Shown in pieces: positions 31,490 through 40,320 of a stretch of 64,000 bases of DNA (position 1 is the first letter of the stretch; each line of letters begins with the position of its first letter). Source of the stretch: JAJRTA01 sp965603125 (GTDB taxonomy: Bacteria > Zixibacteria > MSB-5A5 > GN15 > FEB-12). The notes beneath the pieces are model-generated. The model worked only from the letters and a program-made list of their open reading frames with translations. It searched no databases and was not told the origin of the DNA. The stretch is taken from positions 59,691 to 123,690 of the forward strand of contig CBFDBU010000009.1 in assembly GCA_965603125.1 (NCBI GenBank), written 5' to 3'. The position numbers and the translations under genes were made by a program.

Positions 31490-33142
31490 CTAAAAGTCGC
31501 GTTTCACCGGGCCGGCGGCAGCCACCTCCTTCGGTGTTCCGGCCGCGAACTTCTTGAAGTTCTCGATGAACAGGGCGGCCAGTTGCAGATACTTCTGCTT
31601 GTATGCCTCGCGGTCATCCCACGTCTGGGCCGGGTCAAGAACCTTTTCCGGTACTCCCTCGCAGCGCTTCGGTACCTGGAAGCCGAACAGCGGATCGGTG
31701 CGATACTCCACGTCAAGCAGCCGGCCATCTAAGGCGTGGTTGAGCAATGTCCGCGTGTGCTTGATGCTCATGCGTTTTCCAATGCCGTACTGACCTCCGG
31801 TCCAGCCGGTGTTGACCAGCCAGCAATTGACGCCGTGCTTGTTGATCTTGTTTTTGAGCATTTCAGCGTAGTAATACGGATGGTGCACCATGAACGGCGC
31901 CCCGAAACAGGCGCTGAATGTAATCTCCGGCTCCTTGCCCAGGTCGACCTCGGTCCCGGCCACCTTCGACGTGTACCCGGATATGAAGTGATACATGGCC
32001 TGTTCCGGCGTCAGCCTGGCAAGGGGCGGCATCACTCCCGAGGCATCGCAGGTGAGCATGATAATGTTCTTCGGGTGCCCGGCCTGCGCCTCCGGCACGG
32101 CGTTGTCGATGTAGTGCAGCGGGTAGGCGGCCCTGGTGTTCTCCGTTAGTTCGTCATCGTCGAGGTCCAGAAGCCGTGTCACCGGGTCGTAGACCACGTT
32201 CTCCAAGATCGTTCCGTACCGGCGGGTGCATTTGTAGATCTGCGGTTCCGCTGTGGGTGAGAGAGCAATCACCTTGGCGTAGCAACCGCCCTCGAAATTG
32301 AACACGCCCTCGTCGCTCCAGCCGTGTTCGTCATCGCCTATCAGGCCGCGTCCGGGATCGGCCGAGAGCGTTGTCTTGCCGGTTCCCGACAAACCGAAGA
32401 ACAGCGCTGTGTCGCCGTCCTTGCCGACGTTGGCGGAGCAGTGCATGGAGAGTACACCCTGAAGTGGCAACAGGAAGTTCAGGACGGTGAAGACCGACTT
32501 CTTGATTTCCCCGCCGTACCCGGAGTTGCCGATGATACAGAGTTTCTGGGCGAAATCCAGCAGTATGAACGTGGGGGAGAGGGTGCCGTCGACCTGGGGC
32601 AGAGCCTTGAACGAAGGCGCGGCGATGATAGTGAACTCCGGTATGAATTTCCGCAGTTCGTCGTTGGTCTGGGCCGGTATGAGCATGTTACGGGCGAAGA
32701 GGCTGTGCCAGGCAAGTTCGGAGACGATCCTTACCGGCACACGGTAGTTTGGATCGGCGCCGGCGTAGCAGTCCTGAACAAACAAATCGCGGCCCTGCAG
32801 GAAACCCTGGAGGCGCTGCAGCACGGTGTTGAATTTCTCCTCGCTGAAGGGCCGGTTGTACTGACCCCACCAGATCTTGTCTTCGGTATCGGTTTCCTTG
32901 ACGATGAACTTGTCATTGGCCGAGCGGGCGGTGTGTTTGCCGGTATTGACGGCTATCGGGCCCATGTAGGACAGGGAACCTTCTCCTCGGAAAACAACCT
33001 CCTCGTAGAGAGCTTCGGTCGGCAGGTTCCAGTAGACGTTGTGGAGGTTAACCAGCCCGTGGTTCTTGAGGCCGTATTCGCTTTTTCTCGACTTCGCCTG
33101 CCCGAGCGCCGGTGATTTTATGTCAATGATGTACTGGCTCAT
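31490..33142 (-). CDS. pckA: Phosphoenolpyruvate carboxykinase (ATP)
   Basis: Interconverts oxaloacetate and PEP using ATP/ADP. The product has 550 residues with the P-loop kinase-1a motif GLSGTGKTTLSAD, the following GLIGDDEHGW metal/nucleotide region, the substrate-binding NTGWTGGQYG and GYTSKVAGTE. ATG 33142 has AGGAGGG upstream and overlaps the aspB stop by four bases (ATGA), so the two are translationally coupled. The ATP-type motif distinguishes it from GTP-dependent enzymes. With PFOR, Pta and AspB it connects acetyl-CoA, C4 acids and amino acids. Confidence 0.96.
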   Translation of the reverse strand: MSQYIIDIKSPALGQAKSRKSEYGLKNHGLVNLHNVYWNLPTEALYEEVVFRGEGSLSYMGPIAVNTGKHTARSANDKFIVKETDTEDKIWWGQYNRPFSEEKFNTVLQRLQGFLQGRDLFVQDCYAGADPNYRVPVRIVSELAWHSLFARNMLIPAQTNDELRKFIPEFTIIAAPSFKALPQVDGTLSPTFILLDFAQKLCIIGNSGYGGEIKKSVFTVLNFLLPLQGVLSMHCSANVGKDGDTALFFGLSGTGKTTLSADPGRGLIGDDEHGWSDEGVFNFEGGCYAKVIALSPTAEPQIYKCTRRYGTILENVVYDPVTRLLDLDDDELTENTRAAYPLHYIDNAVPEAQAGHPKNIIMLTCDASGVMPPLARLTPEQAMYHFISGYTSKVAGTEVDLGKEPEITFSACFGAPFMVHHPYYYAEMLKNKINKHGVNCWLVNTGWTGGQYGIGKRMSIKHTRTLLNHALDGRLLDVEYRTDPLFGFQVPKRCEGVPEKVLDPAQTWDDREAYKQKYLQLAALFIENFKKFAAGTPKEVAAAGPVKRDF

Positions 33143-34356
33143 ACCCAGTCCCTCCTGAGTTTGCGATCTCCAATATAGATCTCGTTGGGTGACTCCGGAT
33201 CGAGCGCCCACTTGATGCGGGCGACGCCTTCGGTGATCTCCTTGATTGAGCCGCAGAAGCTCAGTCGGAGGTGGCCTTCCATGCCGAACTCACCCCCCGG
33301 AACCGCTACTACCAGCGCCTTCTCAAGAAGGAAAGCGGCCAGAGCCGTGGAGTCTTTGGAGTAGGCGCTAAAATCCGGCAAGCAGTAGAAGGTACCGTCG
33401 GGAGGTATGAGCTTGACGCCGCTGAAAGCGCCCAGCTCGCTTACCATAACCTCGCGGTTGTTTTCCAGCGTCAGGCGGAGATTTTCCACGACGCTCTGGA
33501 TACCACCCAAAGCACCGGCGGCGGCGGCCTGTAGTACTACCGACGGGCAGGAGGTGTTTTGGGCGGCGACGTTGATCATCGTCCTGGTCACTTTGCGGTT
33601 GGCAATGGTCCAGCCGATTCTGAAGCCGGTCATGGCGTACGCCTTGGAGACGCCGTTGATCACGATCAACCGCGAGTTGTCGGAGTCATCTTTGGCGTAC
33701 TTGTAGCAGGACACGGCTTTCTTGCCGTTGAACACCAGCTTGTGGTAGATATCGTCCATCACGAGGTAGATATCTTTCTTCTCGCAGTACTCGACTATCT
33801 CGCCGATGAAATCCTCGGAGTAGACGGCGCCCGAAGGATTATTCGGGCTGTTGATAACGATCACCTTCGTGTAGGAACTGACCGACTGGATGATATCCGC
33901 CATCCGTGGCTGGAAGCGACCGTCTTCCGGTTTCACGACTACCGGCACGCCGTAAAGCATCTTGACTATCTCGGGGTAACTTACCCAGTAGGGAGCCAGA
34001 ATGATTACTTCGTCCTGGGGATTTAAGATCGTCATCATCAGGTTGTAGAACGCCTGCTTGGCTCCCGCGGAGACGATGACGTTTTCCGGGCCGACGACCT
34101 TGTCGTAATTGTCCTCGGTGTACCGTATGATGGCCTTGATGAGAGTCGGGATACCCTCGGTCGGAGTGTACCGAATGTCACCGCTGGTGAGTTTGGCCGA
34201 GCAGGCCAGGATGGCGTCAATGGGCACCTTGCTTTTCGGTTCCCCGGCGCCTAAGTGTATGACCGCTTCTCCTCTTTCGCGCAGGATGCGGGCTTTCTCG
34301 TTCTGAGCCAGGGTAGCGGATTCTTTTATTTCCTTTGCAAGTTGGCTTATGCTCAT
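33139..34356 (-). CDS. aspB: Aspartate aminotransferase, class I fold
   Basis: Transaminates aspartate and 2-oxoglutarate (family assignment). The 405-residue PLP enzyme shows INSPNNPSGAVYS, the cofactor lysine in VSKAYAMTGFRIGW and the C-terminal arginine in HLRLSFCGS. The N-terminal HLGAGEPK matches the subgroup I-gamma bacterial AspATs. It starts four bases after pta and overlaps pckA, so it sits in the middle of one transcription unit. Related enzymes may also act on aromatic or arogenate substrates, so specificity is inferred. Confidence 0.9.
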   Translation of the reverse strand: MSISQLAKEIKESATLAQNEKARILRERGEAVIHLGAGEPKSKVPIDAILACSAKLTSGDIRYTPTEGIPTLIKAIIRYTEDNYDKVVGPENVIVSAGAKQAFYNLMMTILNPQDEVIILAPYWVSYPEIVKMLYGVPVVVKPEDGRFQPRMADIIQSVSSYTKVIVINSPNNPSGAVYSEDFIGEIVEYCEKKDIYLVMDDIYHKLVFNGKKAVSCYKYAKDDSDNSRLIVINGVSKAYAMTGFRIGWTIANRKVTRTMINVAAQNTSCPSVVLQAAAAGALGGIQSVVENLRLTLENNREVMVSELGAFSGVKLIPPDGTFYCLPDFSAYSKDSTALAAFLLEKALVVAVPGGEFGMEGHLRLSFCGSIKEITEGVARIKWALDPESPNEIYIGDRKLRRDWV

Positions 34357-34360
34357 CGCA

Positions 34361-35353
34361 TTACCCTTTCATCAGTGTCGCGATAGCGGTAACGTCGACA
34401 ATGTCGTCGGCGGAACATCCGCGAGAGAGGTCGTTGGCCGGTTTGGCCAGACCCTGTATAATCGGCCCGGTGGCGGTCGCGTTGGCCAGCCGCTGGGTCA
34501 GTTTGTAGGCGATATTCCCGGCGTCAAGATCAGGGAATATCAACACGTTGGCATCGCCGCCTACCGGGGAGCCGGGTGCTTTTTTTTCGGCTATCTCGGG
34601 CACGATAGCCGCGTCCACCTGCAACTCACCGTCTACCTTGAGGTCGGGGTGGCCGGCCCTGATGATCTCCAGTGCCTTGAGCACCTTATCGACGTCGGCG
34701 TGTCGGGCCGACCCCTTGGTGGAGAATGATAACATAGCAACCTTTGGCTCCTCACCCAGCAGGTTTCGCATGGTCTCGGCCGTGGTGACGGCAATTGAGG
34801 CCAACTGCTCCGCATTGGGATTGGGGACGACGGCGCCGTCGGCGTAGAGGAAAACCTTGTCATGGACCTTGCGGTACTCCGGCACCGTCATCATGAAACA
34901 ACTGGAGACGACCCTAATCCCTTCCTTGAGGCCGAGAACCTGGATGGCAGCACGGAGAACGTCGCCGGTGGTATTGATGGAGCCGGCGACGGAAGCGTCG
35001 GCGCGATCGTTCCTGACCAGCATGGCGCCGAAAAAGAGCGGGTCGAGCATGGTCTTGGCGGCTTCGTCCTCGCTGATTCCCTTGGCTTTGCGGATTTCCA
35101 TGAACTGTGCCACGAAACCGTTGAACTCGCCCGAGCGGGCTGGGTCGATTACTTCCACCCCGGGCAGACTCGGACCGTACTCCCCGGCCAGCCGTGCGAT
35201 CTCCTTTTCATCGCCCAGGAGCGTGACGGCGGCGATCTCCTCGGTTAGTATCTTCCTGGCAGCCATGATCACGCGCGGTTCCGTTCCTTCGGGCAGGACA
35301 ACACGTCGCTTTTTCGATCTGGCCTTTTCCTTTATTCTGGACAGGGCGTTCAT
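34361..35353 (-). CDS. pta: Phosphate acetyltransferase
   Basis: Interconverts acetyl-CoA and acetyl phosphate. From ATG 35353 the product has 330 residues, the length of the short Pta type, with RVVLPEGTEPR near the start, KGISEDEAAKTMLDPLFF, the AGSINTTGDVLRAAIQ active-site segment and the C-terminal DLSRGCSADDIVDV. A start 33 bases upstream would overlap the prfB stop and adds residues not typical of the family. No acetate kinase gene is adjacent. It joins PFOR to acetate or ATP formation. Confidence 0.93.
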   Translation of the reverse strand: MNALSRIKEKARSKKRRVVLPEGTEPRVIMAARKILTEEIAAVTLLGDEKEIARLAGEYGPSLPGVEVIDPARSGEFNGFVAQFMEIRKAKGISEDEAAKTMLDPLFFGAMLVRNDRADASVAGSINTTGDVLRAAIQVLGLKEGIRVVSSCFMMTVPEYRKVHDKVFLYADGAVVPNPNAEQLASIAVTTAETMRNLLGEEPKVAMLSFSTKGSARHADVDKVLKALEIIRAGHPDLKVDGELQVDAAIVPEIAEKKAPGSPVGGDANVLIFPDLDAGNIAYKLTQRLANATATGPIIQGLAKPANDLSRGCSADDIVDVTAIATLMKG

Positions 35354-35369
35354 AACCGTTACCCGTCGT

Positions 35370-36510
35370 CTATTGTTGACGTCCACTGTTTTCTGTGTTC
35401 AGGGGTTGCTCGACAGACTGCGGGTCGGAGAGGAAGGCCTCAATGAACCGGTCGATATCGCCGTCCATCACCGCCTGCACGTTGCCGGTCTCCGCCGAAG
35501 TGCGATGGTCCTTGACCATGTTGTAAGGGTGAAATACGTAGGAGCGAATTTGTGAACCCCACTCGATCTTTTTCTTGGACTCGTCGTATTTGGCTATCCG
35601 GGCTGTCTCTTCTTCTTTCTTGAGCTGGTAGAGGCGTGCTTTCAGGACGGTCATGGCGGCATCCTTGTTCTTGTGCTGGCTGCGCTGCGACTGGCAGGTG
35701 ACCACGATGTTGGTCGGGAGGTGGGTGATGCGGATTGCCGACGAGGTCTTGTTGACGTGTTGGCCGCCCGCTCCCGAGGCGCGGAAGGTGTCTATCCGGA
35801 GATCCTCGTCGTTGATCTTGATCTCGATATTGCCCTCAACCACGGGATAGACGTGCACCGAGACAAAGGATGTGTGACGCCTGGCGGCGGCATCGAACGG
35901 TGAGATCCGCACCAGCCGGTGGACTCCCGATTCCGCCTTGGCGAAACCGTAGGCGAAATCACCCCTGATCTTCATCGTCGCCGATTTCAATCCCGCTTCT
36001 TCTCCCGGCTGGTAATCCATCAGGTCCGCCACAAAGCCGCGCCTTTCGATCCAGCGGTTGTACATGCGAAAGAGCATGTCCGCCCAGTCCTGTGATTCCG
36101 TCCCGCCGGCCCCGGGGTGGATTGTCAGGATGGCGTCGCGATGATCGTCAGGACCGGAGAGAAGCGCGGAGAACTCGAGTTTCTGCAACTGGCCGGCCAG
36201 GTCTTTCAGGGTTGTTTCCAACTCCCGGGCATCGTCCGGGGCGCCGTCAGGATCGGTGATATCGAGAAGCTCCGTGATGTCGTCGAGGTCGGAGGTCAGT
36301 GCGGCGTGCGAATCCACCCATTTCTTATGGACCGAGACCTCTTTCAGCACCGCCTGGGCGGCCTGGTTGTCGTCCCAGAAACCGGGCTGCGCAGTCTGCT
36401 TCTCTAACTCGACAATCTTATGGCGACGACTGTCGAGGTCAAAGATACCTCGCAAGTTTGCCAAGTCTTTCTCTCAGTTCGGGCAGCCTGCTCTTCAGTT
36501 CCGCGATCAT
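35370..36510 (-). CDS. prfB: Peptide chain release factor 2, with programmed +1 frameshift
   Basis: Terminates translation at UGA and UAA. The short zero-frame ORF begins at ATG 36510 (or GTG 36513, better spaced from GGAGG) and runs 23 codons (MIAELKSRLPEL... to L23) to an in-frame TGA at 36441-36439. Reading then continues in the +1 frame from 36440. The total is about 379 residues. The main frame holds the SPF anticodon-like tripeptide (ISPFDAAARR) and the GGQ catalytic motif (GAGGQHVNK). This autoregulatory frameshift is conserved in most bacterial prfB genes. It is the promoter-proximal gene of the prfB-pta-aspB-pckA run. Confidence 0.95.
36439..36453 (-). promoter_or_regulatory. prfB programmed +1 frameshift site
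   Basis: On the minus strand the sequence is GCG AGG TAT CTT TGA C. CTT TGA C is identical to the slippery site of E. coli prfB, and AGG three bases before CTT acts as the internal Shine-Dalgarno. Pausing at the poorly read TGA lets the P-site tRNA slip one base forward, so low RF2 raises RF2 synthesis. Confidence 0.93.
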
Positions 36511-36543
36511 CACGGGCCTCAACCTCCGTTTCCAAGGAGCCCA

Positions 36544-36572
36544 AATATATATACAGCCCCAGCGCCGGTCAA
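36544..36572 (-). promoter_or_regulatory. Putative promoter of the prfB operon
   Basis: On the minus strand TTGACC (complement of 36567-36572), a 17-base spacer and TATATT (complement of 36544-36549). A GTGA-N6-TCAC site lies just upstream at 36581-36596. Confidence 0.55.
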
Positions 36573-36580
36573 TCAGGAAA

Positions 36581-36596
36581 GGTGATATTTTTCACA
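36581..36596. promoter_or_regulatory. GTGA-N6-TCAC site in the divergent prfB/hydrolase region
   Basis: GGTGA-TATTTT-TCACA, near-identical to the site at 20959-20974. It is centred about 51 bases before the expected prfB transcription start and about 86 before that of the hydrolase gene. The likely binder would be a CRP/FNR-family protein, none of which is encoded in the window. Confidence 0.45.
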
Positions 36597-36640
36597 ACGT
36601 CGCCCGGATTCAGCGAGTCGGGAGAACCGCAATTATGCCT

Positions 36641-36668
36641 TTGACAACGACGCTTATCGGCGTATCTT
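36641..36668 (+). promoter_or_regulatory. Putative promoter of the metallo-hydrolase gene, near-leaderless
   Basis: TTGACA (36641-36646), a 16-base spacer and TATCTT (36663-36668); the ATG follows 11 bases later at 36680. The expected leader is about five bases, and no Shine-Dalgarno is seen. Confidence 0.5.
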
Positions 36669-36679
36669 GCCGCCTGATT

Positions 36680-37321
36680 ATGAAGCTGGAGACCATTGTT
36701 GTCGGCCCTTTCGAGGTGAACTGTTACATCTATTGGGATGAGCAGACCACCGACGGCGTCATCCTCGACCCGGGCGGTGATGAGGTTGAGATAATTGACC
36801 GGGTGGACAGGCTCGGCGTGGCGCCGCGGGCGATCCTGCTGACGCACGGTCATGGCGATCATATCGCAGCCGTAGCGGCGGTAAAGGATCGCTACCGAAT
36901 TCCATTGTACATCGGCCGGGGAGACGAAAAGCTCCTGCGCGATCCTTCGGAGAATGTCTCGTTGATGTACGGTAAGCCGATACGAGCACCGGAACCGGAC
37001 TTTGTCGTGACTGACGAGCAGTCAATCAGGCTGGGTGCTGTTCTCCTGAAGGCGTTGGCCACTCCCGGTCACACTGAGGGTGGAATGTGCTTTCTGGACG
37101 AGGGGGAAGCCTGCCTGTTCTGTGGTGACACTCTGTTCTGGGGATCGGTGGGAAGAACGGACCTTCCCGGAGGTTCGGCAGCAGTGCTGCTGGAGTCGAT
37201 CAGGAGCAGGATCATGTCATTACCTGACGAAGTGATCTGCTATCCGGGGCACGGACCGATAACCACCGTCGGAGCCGAACGCGTCAACAACCCGTTCCTC
37301 ACCGGAGGCTTCTTTGCCTGA
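36680..37321 (+). CDS. MBL-fold metallo-hydrolase, glyoxalase II-like
   Basis: The 213-residue protein has the binuclear metal motif LTHGHGDH (H56, H58, D60, H61), then GHTEGG, CGDTLF and a final PGHGP. These match the short YcbL/GloB-like subfamily of thioester hydrolases. Small members act on S-lactoylglutathione or similar thioesters, but many have unknown substrates. ATG 36680 is used because the conserved METIVVGPF-type start begins there (here MKLETIVVGPF) and upstream residues are not family-like. The PHP phosphatase gene overlaps its end by eight bases. Confidence 0.9.
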   Translation: MKLETIVVGPFEVNCYIYWDEQTTDGVILDPGGDEVEIIDRVDRLGVAPRAILLTHGHGDHIAAVAAVKDRYRIPLYIGRGDEKLLRDPSENVSLMYGKPIRAPEPDFVVTDEQSIRLGAVLLKALATPGHTEGGMCFLDEGEACLFCGDTLFWGSVGRTDLPGGSAAVLLESIRSRIMSLPDEVICYPGHGPITTVGAERVNNPFLTGGFFA

Positions 37322-38165
37322 GCACGGCGGGGTGATTCCGTTGGCGGAGCCCGGACTGGCCGACTACCACTGTCACCCCGATTACTCTATAGACGCCCGG
37401 GGGACTGTCGAAGAGTTCTGCGAGGCGGCCCTGAAGCGCAACCTGGCGGAAATCTGCTTCACCACGCACTACGATGCCAACCCGCTTTCGGAGTCCGGGG
37501 CCGGGTTCATACGGGTCGACGGAAAGATGCTGCCGGTCAGTCCGGACAACCTCGTTCCCTACGTCGACCATGTGCGGCGAGCGGCGGACCACTACTACCC
37601 GTTAGGTCTTTCGGTCAAGCTGGGAATCGAGATCGGATGGTTCCCCGGCTGCGAAGAGATGGTGGAGGGACTGCTGGGCCGCTATGAGTTTGACCATGTC
37701 CTGTGCGGTATTCATGAACTGGACAACATATGCTTTTGCTGCAGAGGGAGTTTCCAGAAGAGCTTCAGCCGCTACAGTGCTGAGGAGGTGGTCGAATCCT
37801 GCTTCTCGCAGGCGATAAGCGCTGCGCGATCAGGGCTTTTCGACTGCCTGGCCCACTTGGAATACTATCTCAAGTACGGCCTGGAGTACTACGGCGAAGG
37901 TATCCGGGATGCCGGGCGGCGTCACTTTGAGGTGCTGTTCAAGGCGCTCGTCGAGAGCGGGACGGCGCTGGAGGTCAACACGGCCGGTATCCGCCACGGG
38001 CTGGGAGAATACTACCCCGGCATGGCGATGACTAATGACGCCGGGCGGGCCGGTGTAAATGTGGGATATCTCGGTTCCGATGCGCACCGGCCGGACCAGG
38101 TCGGATTCGAGTTCGAGGCCGCATCGGCGCTGGTGCCGCACCCGATCTGGTGGCACGAGGATTGA
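37314..38165 (+). CDS. PHP-domain phosphoesterase, histidinol-phosphatase-like
   Basis: A 283-residue protein with the PHP metal motifs YHCHPDYSIDARGTVEE (HxH near 19-21), FTTHYD, GIEIGWFPG, CGIHELD and LGSDAHRPDQVG. The order matches the HisK/HisJ histidinol-phosphatase family. No other his genes are close, so another phosphoester substrate is possible. The TTG start at 37314 lies inside the preceding gene; the first conserved residues follow about 15 codons later, so the true start could be slightly downstream. Confidence 0.85.
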   Translation: MPEHGGVIPLAEPGLADYHCHPDYSIDARGTVEEFCEAALKRNLAEICFTTHYDANPLSESGAGFIRVDGKMLPVSPDNLVPYVDHVRRAADHYYPLGLSVKLGIEIGWFPGCEEMVEGLLGRYEFDHVLCGIHELDNICFCCRGSFQKSFSRYSAEEVVESCFSQAISAARSGLFDCLAHLEYYLKYGLEYYGEGIRDAGRRHFEVLFKALVESGTALEVNTAGIRHGLGEYYPGMAMTNDAGRAGVNVGYLGSDAHRPDQVGFEFEAASALVPHPIWWHED

Positions 38166-38248
38166 AATGCCGGGGCTGACTACGCTGGCGTTGCCGTAGG
38201 GCCTGTGTCTGTGACCTCGAAGCGGCGAGGCGAATTATCAGGGAGCGG

Positions 38249-38845
38249 ATGTTGAAACAGCCCAGGCACATCAAGCTGCCGCGCGTCTTCTTTGAACGAC
38301 CCACGCTGGAAGTGGCCCCGGACATGCTGGGCAAGTACCTGGTCTACCATTCGCCTGAGGGTAAGTTGTCGGCTCGGATTGTCGAGGTGGAAGCGTACAT
38401 AGGGCATGACGACCCGGCCTGCCATGCCTCCAAGGGACTGACCCCGCGTACCCGCCCCATGTTCGGCCCGGCGGGATTCACCTACATCTACTTCGTCTAC
38501 GGCATGTACCACTGCCTGAATCTCGTCACCGAGCCGGAAGGCACACCGGCGGCCCTTCTCGTGCGCGCAGCCGAACCGGATGAAGGCCAGAGTGTGATGG
38601 GTCGCAATTCTCCAGGCAAGGATGGCATGGAACTGCTGAGCGGGCCCGGGAAGTTATGCCGTTCATTCGGTCTGACGGTGGACCAGAATCGCCTTGATCT
38701 GGCCGGTGACACGATCTATATTGAAGATCGACTGCGTAAAGTTGAAAACATCGGACAATCCCGGCGCGTCGGTATCAGAGTGGGCGTGGATCGCCCTTGG
38801 CGGTTCTTTGACGACGATTCGAAGGTGGTCTCGCGGCCGCGATGA
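38249..38845 (+). CDS. mpg: 3-methyladenine (alkylpurine) DNA glycosylase, AAG/Mpg family
   Basis: Excises alkylated purines from DNA. The 198-residue protein has the AAG landmarks RIVEVEAYIGHDDPACHA (catalytic Glu and Tyr region), FGPAGFTYIYFVYGMYHCLN and LSGPGKLCRSFGL. CAGGGAGCGG precedes the ATG. The stop region overlaps the upstream candidate start of the next gene, but glutamate dehydrogenase most likely starts 29 bases past the mpg stop. Confidence 0.92.
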   Translation: MLKQPRHIKLPRVFFERPTLEVAPDMLGKYLVYHSPEGKLSARIVEVEAYIGHDDPACHASKGLTPRTRPMFGPAGFTYIYFVYGMYHCLNLVTEPEGTPAALLVRAAEPDEGQSVMGRNSPGKDGMELLSGPGKLCRSFGLTVDQNRLDLAGDTIYIEDRLRKVENIGQSRRVGIRVGVDRPWRFFDDDSKVVSRPR

Positions 38846-38874
38846 ACACCGGGCGCCAAGGAGGGCAGCAGATC

Positions 38875-40206
38875 ATGGCAGAAAGCAAGAGGAGCAGGCG
38901 CGGGGAGCGCACGCCGAAAACTGGTCACTCTCGCGCGATTGTGCAGCGCAGGGACAGGAGTATGCCGGTCTCTGTTTTCGGCAACGTGATGAAGCAGTTC
39001 GACGCTGCCGCAAGAAAGCTCAAGATCGATCCCAAGCTCCTGGAGTTCATCAAGGTCCCCCGGCGCAGTACTATCGTAAAACTGCCGCTGCAGATGGATG
39101 ATGGTTCCTTCAAGATGTTCACCGGCTATCGCGTGCAGCATTCGATCGCCAGAGGCCCCGCCAAGGGAGGGATTCGCTACCACCCGGACGTCACTCTTGA
39201 CGAGGTGCAGGCGCTGGCGTCATGGATGACTTGGAAAAGTGCCGTGGTCAATATCCCCTTCGGCGGCGGCAAGGGCGGCATTATGTGCGATCCCCATCAG
39301 CTTTCCGAGGGGGAACTGGAACGGCTGACCCGCCGCTATGCGGCCGATCTGAACGACCTGTTCGGCCCGGACGTGGATGTACCGGCCCCGGATGTGGGTA
39401 CCGGCCCGAGGGTCATGGGCTGGTTCATGGATACATACTCCATGAAAGGCAGCCACTCCGTGCCGGGTGTGGTTACCGGCAAGCCTCTCGTGCTTGGCGG
39501 GTCCCGTGGGCGGGCCGAGGCCACCGGTCGCGGTGTCATGCTCACAACGCGTGAGGCGGCCCGGCACCTCAAGCTGGATCTTACCACCGCGACGGCATCG
39601 GTTCAGGGGTTCGGTAATGTCGGTTCCGTTTCAGCCCGGCTGCTCGGCGAATTGGGGGTCAGACTTACCCACGCCTCCGACGTCACCGGCGCTATCTATA
39701 ATCCCGACGGCCTTAATATCGATGCCCTGACTGACCACGTGGCGCGTAAGAAGTCCGTTCTCGGTTTCCCCGGAGCCAAAAAAGCGAAGCCCAACGATAT
39801 CCTGTATGCCGATGTCGATATTCTCGTTCCCGCCGCGCTTGAGAACCAGATAACGGGAAAGAACGCGCACCGTGTCCGGTGCCGTATACTTGCCGAAGGC
39901 GCCAACGGCCCCGTCACCCCCGAAGCCGACGCCATTCTGGATAAGAACAGGGTCTGCGTGGTGCCGGATATCCTGTGTAACGCCGGTGGTGTGACCGTGT
40001 CGTATTTCGAGTGGGTACAAAACCGGATAGGCTATTTCTGGACCGAGGATGAAGTGAATCGCCGGTTGGAAGAGAAGATGATCGCTGCCTTCGACGACGT
40101 TCTGAGGATGGCGGTCAACAACAAGACCACCCTGCGCATCGGTGCCTTCATGGTGGCGATTTCCAGGGTGGCCGAGGTCGTGCAGCTTAGAGGCATCTAC
40201 TCGTAG
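38875..40206 (+). CDS. gdhA: Glu/Leu/Phe/Val dehydrogenase, probably glutamate dehydrogenase
   Basis: Oxidatively deaminates glutamate with NAD(P). From ATG 38875 the product has 443 residues, with an arginine/lysine-rich N-terminal extension of about 30 residues. Family motifs include the substrate-binding GPAKGGIRYHPDV with its lysines, FGGGKGGI, the catalytic aspartate in PAPDVGT, TGRGV and QGFGNVGS for the dinucleotide, and ILAEGANGP. AAGGAGGG lies nine bases before the ATG, which decides this start. Cofactor preference cannot be read with confidence. Confidence 0.93.
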   Translation: MAESKRSRRGERTPKTGHSRAIVQRRDRSMPVSVFGNVMKQFDAAARKLKIDPKLLEFIKVPRRSTIVKLPLQMDDGSFKMFTGYRVQHSIARGPAKGGIRYHPDVTLDEVQALASWMTWKSAVVNIPFGGGKGGIMCDPHQLSEGELERLTRRYAADLNDLFGPDVDVPAPDVGTGPRVMGWFMDTYSMKGSHSVPGVVTGKPLVLGGSRGRAEATGRGVMLTTREAARHLKLDLTTATASVQGFGNVGSVSARLLGELGVRLTHASDVTGAIYNPDGLNIDALTDHVARKKSVLGFPGAKKAKPNDILYADVDILVPAALENQITGKNAHRVRCRILAEGANGPVTPEADAILDKNRVCVVPDILCNAGGVTVSYFEWVQNRIGYFWTEDEVNRRLEEKMIAAFDDVLRMAVNNKTTLRIGAFMVAISRVAEVVQLRGIYS

Positions 40207-40320
40207 AAATATCCGGCCGTTTATTCGATCTTCCGCGGCAAGTGCGGTGTCGTGAGCCAGTTTGAACTTGTGTAAGCGCCGCTCGCACCGGATATTGCCC
40301 GAAACGATCTTGAGGGTGAT

